A stretch of DNA of 12,597 bases from Clostridiales bacterium. GTDB lineage: Bacteria; Bacillota; Clostridia; Lachnospirales; CAG-274. The translations under genes and the position numbers were made by a program. The stretch spans positions 1 to 12,597 of the forward strand of contig JAJQBF010000215.1 of NCBI GenBank assembly GCA_021203425.1, given 5' to 3'. The notes beneath the pieces were generated by a model. It searched no databases and was not told the origin of the DNA. It saw only the letters and a list, made by a program, of their open reading frames with translations. Shown here piece by piece: positions 7,756-12,597 of the stretch. Numbering within the stretch: the first letter of the stretch is position 1; each line of letters begins with the position of its first letter.

Positions 7756-8821
7756 CTCTCTTAAATCTTAACAGAATATTTAATATTACCGGCAGCACAA
7801 AAAAGTATGCCGTACCGAAAAACAGATTAAAGCACAGATTCACATTCATAAGCTCTGTCATATTTTCAGGTATAAGACTTAAAACAAAGCCCAAAAAAGC
7901 CGTAAAACATTTTCCCCCTTTCGACGGCAAACCTGTTATGTCCTTAATAAGTTCTCCACCGAAAAATATACTGCCTATGGCAAACATAACAACGGGCAGA
8001 TAAAAAAAGCTCATTATCACTGCGCCCTTACCTTTTGAAATAACCGATATATCCATAACTTCAACCCCGGGAAAGTCGTAAGAGGCTGTTAAATCAGCCC
8101 CCAAAAGGCTTATTGCCCCGAGGTTTACACAAGCGGCGGCAATAACCGCAAACACCATAGCCCACACCGCCGCCGGCTTTACACTGTAGGGCTTTTTAAG
8201 GTATGGAAAAGACAGCATAAGAAACTCAAGCCCGCTGAACATAAGGCAGTTGTACAGGCTGCCTTTAATATATATGTTTTTATCGGCGGAAATATTCTCC
8301 CCCAGAGAAGAATAATCTGCTTTAAATAAACAGGGAATATAAACCAAGGCAAGAGGAATAAGAATTATAAAAATCAAAATTTCTCCCAGCCTTGCCCTCG
8401 TTTCATAGCCTTTAAAGGCTCCGTAAAGACAAGGCAGAAGTGTAACAGCCGAAATTATAAAAACGGGAGTTTTGGGCAAAAGCCACAGCTTGGCAGCGGC
8501 AGAAAATATTCTCAAGTCCGACCCTAGGGAAAAAGCCGGCTTTATAACAAGACCTGCCGAAACAAGGCGGCTTAAGGGTCTCCCTATAAGCCTTGACACA
8601 CCGTCCGAAAAGCCGTAAGCGTTCAGAAAACCGCTTAAAGCACATATCAGAAAAACGGAAACAAGGGCAAAAAAACCGCCGCCCAAAACCAAAACAAAAC
8701 CCGTATTTCCCAAGCCCAATGCATTATATTTAGGCATAACAATAATAGAAACACCGAGAATATCAAGTATAAGAAGAATTTGAAACTGACGGACAGATAT
8801 TTTGCCGTTATCCGAATACAT
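7739..8821 (-). CDS. gerAB: GerA-type germination receptor B subunit, permease-like (GerAB family)
   Basis: This integral membrane subunit, of the amino acid-polyamine-organocation transporter fold, is thought to bind the germinant in the spore inner membrane. The 360-residue length is typical. The N-terminus is characteristic: MYSDNGKISVRQFQILLILD, then the first membrane helix with a G-x-S and M-P pair near 23-30. About ten hydrophobic segments follow. The signature around 138-147 (GYETRARLGE) matches the family's G-x-E-x-x-A-R-x-x-E. The start is well supported: GAGGTGAG lies about five bases upstream. This ribosome binding site overlaps the TGA that would end the full-length A gene, whose last base is four bases from the ATG, so the two genes look built for coupled translation. 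The B stop overlaps the start of the C gene. The symbol is at family level. Confidence 0.9.
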   Translation of the reverse strand: MYSDNGKISVRQFQILLILDILGVSIIVMPKYNALGLGNTGFVLVLGGGFFALVSVFLICALSGFLNAYGFSDGVSRLIGRPLSRLVSAGLVIKPAFSLGSDLRIFSAAAKLWLLPKTPVFIISAVTLLPCLYGAFKGYETRARLGEILIFIILIPLALVYIPCLFKADYSSLGENISADKNIYIKGSLYNCLMFSGLEFLMLSFPYLKKPYSVKPAAVWAMVFAVIAAACVNLGAISLLGADLTASYDFPGVEVMDISVISKGKGAVIMSFFYLPVVMFAIGSIFFGGELIKDITGLPSKGGKCFTAFLGFVLSLIPENMTELMNVNLCFNLFFGTAYFFVLPVILNILLRFKRDEYDE

Positions 8822-8825
8822 AGGC

Positions 8826-8936
8826 TCACCTCATATCATTATCTTTCAGACGAATTTTTTGTTTGTTGTTTGAAAATACAGGTCTTTTTTTATATGCCCT
8901 TACAGGCAGGCGGAAAAAGGTGTCTTTTATGCCCTA
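8826..8936 (-). pseudogene. C-terminal tail of the GerA subunit, separated by an in-frame TAG
   Basis: Reading on in the A-subunit frame past the TAG at 8936-8934 gives 35 sense codons and then TGA at 8828-8826. The peptide begins GIKDTFFRLPVRAYKKRP and continues VFSNNKQ, ending in NDMR. GerA-family proteins share a tail after S-F-G-x-P-Y-L with an L-K-D-T-x-x-R-x-P core followed by a basic K-R-P. The match is therefore to the right place in the right order. The TGA is four bases before the B-gene ATG, the normal junction. This is a detached piece of the A gene rather than a spacer. Whether it is ever translated cannot be told from the sequence. Confidence 0.8.
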
Positions 8937-10301
8937 GTCTCCTTTAATATCTCCGCCGAAGGGGTAAAGGTAGGGTATGCCGAAACTGCTGAGTGAAGAA
9001 AGATGAATAAGAATAACCACAAGAGCCGACCAAAAGCCCACAAGCCCGAAAAGGGAGGCTGCCGCCATTATAAAATATTTTGACAGTCTGTAAGCAGAAC
9101 TTAGGGCTAACTGAGGAATCGCAAAGGAGCAAATTCCCGTAAGGGAAACAACAATAACCACAATAGGGCTTACAAGACCGGCATCTACCGCTGCCTGCCC
9201 TACAATTATGCCGCCTACAATACCCAGTGTCTGACCTATGGCGTCGGGCATTCTCACTCCTGCCTCTCTCAGCGCTTCAAAAGCAAGCTCCATCAAAAAT
9301 ATTTCCAACACACCGGAAATGGGAACTCCGTTTCGTGCCGCCGACATTTTCATAAGTAAAGCCGAAGGCAGCATCGAAGGATTATAAAGGGCAAAACATA
9401 TATAAAGCCCGGGAAGTGTCAGAGCAATAACCGACGCAATATAGCGAACACATCTTACAAGGCTTGCTGTCTGCCAATTATCATAATAGTCTTCACTGGT
9501 CTGATAAAAACAGGCAAGCACCGACGGAAGAATAATAACGAAAGGAGATGTATCGACAACTATAACGATTCTTCCTTCTAAAATTTCAGCCGCCGCTTTA
9601 TCAGGACGCTCGGTAAGCTGAAATGAAGGAAAGGGGCTTAAAACGTCCTTTGACATAAGCTGAGCCAATATGTTGGAGTCCAAAATTGCATCTATATCTA
9701 TTTGTTTTATTCTTTTTTCGGTTTCCGCTAAAATTTCAGGCCGTACAATATCCTCTATATAAACTATACCGATGTCGGTTTTACTTCTTCTTCCTGCCTG
9801 TGTCTGCTTTATTTTAAGCCCCGGGTCACGAATTCGTCGGCGAATTAAGGCTGTGTTATCCCTGAAGTTTTCACAAAAAGCCTCCTTGGGACCGTTTATG
9901 CTCCCTTCCGTGTCGGGCTTGTCTATGCCTCTTTTGGGAAAGTGTTTGGAGGAAATTATAAGCGCCTTGGGAAAGCCGTCTATAAGAAGAAGTGTTTCCC
10001 CCGACATAACCTTTTCCGCCGCTTTTTCAAAATCTTCTTCTTCGCCGAAGTCGGCGGTTGTTATCCCCCTGTTTATAAGAGCCTCGGGAAGATTTTCAAA
10101 ATGCTCCGGCGGAACCTTCCTTATTTCTATCATAAGGGGGTTCAAAATTCGGCTTTCAATCATATCTCTGTCGTTCATTCCGTCAAAATAAAGCAAATAA
10201 ATAAATGTGTCGGAAACGGGAATTTTACGTTTCACAAGGTCGCCGCAGTCCTTAAACATATCTTCGAAAATTTTAATATTGCTGTTAATTTCAGTAAACA
10301 T
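8934..10301 (-). CDS. gerAA: GerA-type germination receptor A subunit, shortened by an in-frame TAG
   Basis: This is the A subunit of a nutrient-gated receptor in the spore inner membrane. Family work describes an N-terminal cytosolic part of two subdomains and a membrane part that assembles into an oligomeric ion channel. Residues 1-240 are the soluble part, with the hallmark GPKEAF-x-ENFRDN-x-ALIRRRIRDP at 137-160. Then come V-D-x-SPF at 249-254, EDYYDNW at 270-276, and several membrane helices to about 435 that include GVRMPDAIGQTLGIVGG and GQAAVDAGLVSP. The ORF ends at 455 residues with SFGIPYLYPFGGDIKGD, whereas homologues usually run 480-540. The missing piece follows in the same frame after the TAG; with it the protein would be 491 residues. 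The ATG has AGGTG five bases upstream and is preceded by a sigma-G type promoter. Losing the cytoplasmic tail could impair assembly, but some activity cannot be excluded. The symbol is at family level. Confidence 0.87.
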   Translation of the reverse strand: MFTEINSNIKIFEDMFKDCGDLVKRKIPVSDTFIYLLYFDGMNDRDMIESRILNPLMIEIRKVPPEHFENLPEALINRGITTADFGEEEDFEKAAEKVMSGETLLLIDGFPKALIISSKHFPKRGIDKPDTEGSINGPKEAFCENFRDNTALIRRRIRDPGLKIKQTQAGRRSKTDIGIVYIEDIVRPEILAETEKRIKQIDIDAILDSNILAQLMSKDVLSPFPSFQLTERPDKAAAEILEGRIVIVVDTSPFVIILPSVLACFYQTSEDYYDNWQTASLVRCVRYIASVIALTLPGLYICFALYNPSMLPSALLMKMSAARNGVPISGVLEIFLMELAFEALREAGVRMPDAIGQTLGIVGGIIVGQAAVDAGLVSPIVVIVVSLTGICSFAIPQLALSSAYRLSKYFIMAAASLFGLVGFWSALVVILIHLSSLSSFGIPYLYPFGGDIKGD

Positions 10302-10310
10302 TCAATCACC

Positions 10311-10353
10311 TAACTATAAATCAGCAGATTTTCATTTTGCTCATTTATAGTTA
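10311..10353. repeat. 11-bp perfect inverted repeat before the germination operon
   Basis: TAACTATAAAT (10311-10321) and ATTTATAGTTA (10343-10353) are exact reverse complements, 21 bases apart. Inside, AGCA (10323-10326) and TGCT (10338-10341) extend the symmetry after one mismatch. The right half overlaps the last two bases of the predicted -10 box and covers the expected start of transcription. The left half ends two bases before the GGTGA of the A-gene ribosome binding site. Because transcription would start within one arm, a DNA operator is more likely than an RNA hairpin. Confidence 0.7.
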
Positions 10354-10381
10354 ATATGGATATATTTTTTTCAAAATATAC
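10352..10381 (-). promoter_or_regulatory. Sigma-G (forespore) type promoter of the germination operon
   Basis: The minus strand has GTATA (10381-10377), an 18-base spacer and CATATTA (10358-10352). This fits the published Bacillus sigma-G consensus GHATR-18-CATWHTA at every position. Known gerA-family operons are transcribed in the forespore by sigma-G, so motif and gene content agree. Expected start is near 10345, about 45 bases before the ATG. The -35 element lies directly against the T-run of the terminator of the upstream operon. Confidence 0.75.
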
Positions 10382-10409
10382 AAAAAACTCCCGATTTTAA
10401 AACCGAGAG
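10382..10409 (-). terminator. Intrinsic terminator of the two-component operon
   Basis: Fifteen bases past the histidine kinase stop, CTCTCGGTT (10409-10401) pairs with AATCGGGAG (10396-10388), nine pairs with two G-U wobbles. The four-base loop TTAA can extend the stem. Six T follow directly (10387-10382). It separates the kinase transcript from the germination operon. Confidence 0.88.
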
Positions 10410-10424
10410 CTTTAATTGATATCA

Positions 10425-11837
10425 TTACTTATTTTCTTTTTGCTCCGAAGGCGGATTCGTCTTCGGCAATATGATTTTAAATGTCGTTCCTTCTCCTAAT
10501 TTTGACTTTACTTCTGTTTTTCCGTCATGAGATTCAACAATCCATTTTGCTATGGAAAGTCCCAAACCCGTTCCGGGAATTTCTTTGTTTCGAGATTTAT
10601 CTCCCTTGTAAAATCTTTCAAAAATTCTGGATATGTCTTCTTCGGCTATGCCGATTCCGTTGTCTGAAATTTCCACTACAGCGTTTTTCCCCTCTTCATA
10701 TATATCAATAACAGCCTTCTTGTTTTCCGGTTTACCGTACTTTCCAGCATTCTCCAAAAAAATATATATGAGCTGTTTTATAAGGTTTTCATCGGCATAT
10801 AAATAAATCTTTCCCTTTTCGTTAAAAGTCAGCTCAAGATCGTTTTCCATAGCCTCGCCGTCTCTGACAATATCATTAATAAGCTCGTTTAACAGGAAAA
10901 CAGTCTTTTTTATTTCATGTTCCTTTTTTTCACCTCTTGCCAAATAAAGCATCTGATTTATCATACCCGACATATATTCCGTTTCGGATTTTATAGATGT
11001 TATAGATTCGTCCAAAACAGAGGGGTCGCTTTTACCCCATCTTGATATAAGGTTTGCATATCCCTGTATAACAGAAATAGGGGTTCTCAGCTCATGGGAA
11101 GCATCGGAAATAAACTGTTTCTGATTTTCAAAGGAGTCTTCAAGCCTTTTTATCATATCGTTAAAAGTCAGGGCAAGCGCTCTGATTTCATCATCGGCCT
11201 CGGGAACATCTATCCGCAGGTTAAGGTCGGAAATACTTATTTTTCCGGCTGTTTCAGTAATATCCGTTACAGGCTTTAAAAACTTTTGGCTTATTAAAAC
11301 ACCTATTAAATAAGCCAAAATTATGCCCAATATATTTACCGCTATAAACAACAGACCGAAAAACGTCATTGTGTTTGATTCATATTCATAAAGCCTGAAA
11401 GCCTGAATCAGATAGGAATTATTGTTATAATGTATTGTTTTTTCGCAATACAAATATCTTTCTCCCATAAAATCATAACTTCTCAGCCTTGATTTTTCGT
11501 CAGGCTCAGGCATAACACCGGGGTCCATTTGGGGGTTTGTGGCTGCCGGAGGGACAATTCCGCTGTTTACGATAATTCTTACCTCTATATTTTTATCCCC
11601 TATAAGAGCGCTAACGTTTTCAACCGTAACATCTCCTCCGGAAAGTATAAATTCTTCAATATCCTCAATTGTGTTCATTAATTCTTTCTTAGAGTTATCT
11701 CTGTAATAATAGGATAAATTCATCAATATGAACACCGAAGTAAGTATTAAAGCAACAGCAAATATACCTGCGTAAAGCAGTGTTATCTTTTTGCCTATAG
11801 GCATTCGCCGAAACCAAACCGTAAATTTATTCTTCAT
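10425..11837 (-). CDS. Membrane sensor histidine kinase with HAMP domain
   Basis: This is the sensor of a two-component pair; it autophosphorylates on histidine and passes the phosphate to the regulator encoded just upstream. From the ATG at 11837 the product is 470 residues. Order: a basic start (MKNKFTVWFRRMPIGKK), membrane helix near 18-41, an extracellular domain of about 115 residues with a proline-rich stretch near 95-112, a second helix near 158-183, and HAMP near 183-232. Then come the HisKA domain with SHELRTP and phospho-acceptor H248, and the ATPase domain with ENAGKYG (N363), DNGIGI (392-397) and GTGLGL (422-427). All catalytic boxes are intact. Its start overlaps the regulator gene by 11 bases. 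Alternative starts are ATG 11849 and GTG 11861 or 11864; none has a good ribosome binding site, so coupling with the regulator is likely. The architecture resembles ArlS/YkoH-type kinases; the signal sensed is unknown. Confidence 0.92.
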   Translation of the reverse strand: MKNKFTVWFRRMPIGKKITLLYAGIFAVALILTSVFILMNLSYYYRDNSKKELMNTIEDIEEFILSGGDVTVENVSALIGDKNIEVRIIVNSGIVPPAATNPQMDPGVMPEPDEKSRLRSYDFMGERYLYCEKTIHYNNNSYLIQAFRLYEYESNTMTFFGLLFIAVNILGIILAYLIGVLISQKFLKPVTDITETAGKISISDLNLRIDVPEADDEIRALALTFNDMIKRLEDSFENQKQFISDASHELRTPISVIQGYANLISRWGKSDPSVLDESITSIKSETEYMSGMINQMLYLARGEKKEHEIKKTVFLLNELINDIVRDGEAMENDLELTFNEKGKIYLYADENLIKQLIYIFLENAGKYGKPENKKAVIDIYEEGKNAVVEISDNGIGIAEEDISRIFERFYKGDKSRNKEIPGTGLGLSIAKWIVESHDGKTEVKSKLGEGTTFKIILPKTNPPSEQKENK

Positions 11838-12528
11838 CGTCTTTAACATAATAACCGACACCACGAATCGTATGGATAAACTTTTCGTTATATTTATCGT
11901 CTATTTTTGTTCTTAAATATCTAACATATACATCAACAACATTCGTTTCCCCGAAATAGTCATAACCCCAAACCCTGTTTAAAATCTGTTCTCTTGAAAT
12001 AACAATATTCTTGTTTTTTATAAGGTAAGCCAAAAGGTCAAATTCTCTCTTTGTAAGGTCAATATTGTTATCCCCGAGCTTAACCGTCCTCTTTCCTAAA
12101 TCAAGAGTTAAGTCTTTAACTGTAAGCTTATTTTCATCGTCGGCCTCCGCCGAGGTTCTCTTATGTTTAAGGGTTACTCTCATTCTCGCCAAAACTTCTT
12201 CTATTGCAAAAGGCTTTGTAATATAGTCATCGGCGCCGTTGTCAAGACCCATAACCTTATCCATAACTTCGCCCTTAGCCGTAAGCATAATAATAGGCAC
12301 ATCTGAATTTTTTCTTATTCTTCGGCAGACCTCTATACCGCTTAAACCGGAAAGCATTAAGTCAAGAAGTATAATATTCGGTTTTTCCTCTTCAAATTTT
12401 TCAAGAGCCGCCCTTCCGTCATTTGCCACAATAACTTCATAGCCTTCATGTTTGAGCTCCAGCTCAACAAAACGAGCAAGTTTAACTTCGTCTTCAACAA
12501 TCAAAACCCTTGCTGCACTGTTTTTCAT
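11827..12528 (-). CDS. OmpR/PhoB-family response regulator
   Basis: This is a cytosolic DNA-binding regulator, activated by phosphorylation from the kinase encoded downstream. The 233 residues are typical. The receiver domain (about 7-120) has the acidic pair E12-D13, phospho-acceptor D56 in LLDLMLSG, T83 in MLTAKG and K105 in ITKPF. After a linker rich in acidic residues comes a winged-helix DNA-binding domain (about 133-230) with LTKREFDLLAYLIKN, VISREQILNRVWG, the VDVYVRYLRTKID motif and the C-terminal HTIRGVGYY. The ATG is preceded by AAAGGAAT at good distance. It is the first gene of a two-gene operon with the kinase. It belongs to the same broad group as ArlR and YkoG, but the target genes cannot be read from the window. 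The 69 bases upstream show no clear promoter on this strand. Confidence 0.94.
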   Translation of the reverse strand: MKNSAARVLIVEDEVKLARFVELELKHEGYEVIVANDGRAALEKFEEEKPNIILLDLMLSGLSGIEVCRRIRKNSDVPIIMLTAKGEVMDKVMGLDNGADDYITKPFAIEEVLARMRVTLKHKRTSAEADDENKLTVKDLTLDLGKRTVKLGDNNIDLTKREFDLLAYLIKNKNIVISREQILNRVWGYDYFGETNVVDVYVRYLRTKIDDKYNEKFIHTIRGVGYYVKDDEE

Positions 12529-12555
12529 AATCTCATTCCTTTCTTTATATATCTT

Positions 12556-12583
12556 TTGCTGAATATCTCTGCTATGTTACAAT
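12556..12583 (+). promoter_or_regulatory. Possible outward-facing promoter at the right edge
   Basis: On the plus strand TTGCTG (12556-12561) and TACAAT (12578-12583) are 16 bases apart, a fair vegetative match. It would fire out of the window, away from the response regulator, and would make sense only if a divergent gene begins beyond 12597. It may equally be chance in AT-rich DNA. Confidence 0.22.
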
Positions 12584-12597
12584 TTCTATATTCATTA

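Noticed and set aside
8826..8936. Programmed frameshift as the explanation for the short A subunit
   Set aside because: The conserved tail continues in the same frame as the upstream part, so no frame change is needed; only the TAG codon interrupts it.
9772..10313. Plus-strand ORFs of 139 and 123 codons opposite the germination A subunit
   Set aside because: Shadows of the conserved GerA N-terminal coding region; the protein sequences show no family features.
12529..12597. Promoter for the response regulator on the minus strand
   Set aside because: TTGTAA near 12580 has no -10 box at usable spacing, and the AT-rich strings near the start codon have no matching -35.

Overview
The window looks like chromosomal DNA from an endospore-forming, low-to-moderate GC Firmicute, most likely of the class Clostridia. 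The reasons are a complete three-gene GerA-type spore germination receptor operon, strong AAGGAGG-type ribosome binding sites, AT-rich intergenic DNA with A-tracts, and TAA as the stop of five of the six genes. All six genes lie on the minus strand, so transcription runs right to left. I see no mobile elements, CRISPR arrays, tRNA or rRNA genes.

Right to left, the layout is as follows. (1) 12528-10425: an OmpR/PhoB-type response regulator and its membrane histidine kinase, overlapping by 11 bases and closed by a strong intrinsic terminator at 10382-10409. (2) 10381-6685: a germination receptor operon in the order A-B-C. It has an excellent match to a forespore sigma-G promoter, and an 11-bp perfect inverted repeat lies between the -10 box and the first ribosome binding site. 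(3) 6684-6405: a regulatory interval with a near-consensus vegetative promoter and a leader of about 150 bases that contains a terminator-like hairpin. (4) 6404-227: gltB and gltD, the two subunits of glutamate synthase, translationally coupled by an 8-base overlap. (5) 226-1: non-coding, with one hairpin that may end the glt transcript.

The most notable observation is in the A subunit of the germination receptor. The reading frame meets an in-frame TAG at 8934-8936. The frame beyond it stays open for 35 more codons, encodes a recognisable GerA-family C-terminal tail (KDTFFRLP...KKRP), and ends at a TGA only four bases before the B-subunit start. The gene is therefore either freshly interrupted, read through at UAG, or affected by a base-call error. 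The second point of interest is the gltB leader: the descending arm of its terminator hairpin can pair either with its own ascending arm or with the gltB Shine-Dalgarno region, which carries an imperfect copy of that arm. This suggests, but does not prove, conditional control of glutamate synthesis.

The modules are functionally independent: signal transduction (two-component system), spore germination (GerA/B/C in the forespore and later the spore inner membrane) and nitrogen assimilation (GltBD, forming glutamate from glutamine and 2-oxoglutarate). Nothing in the sequence ties the two-component system to either neighbour.
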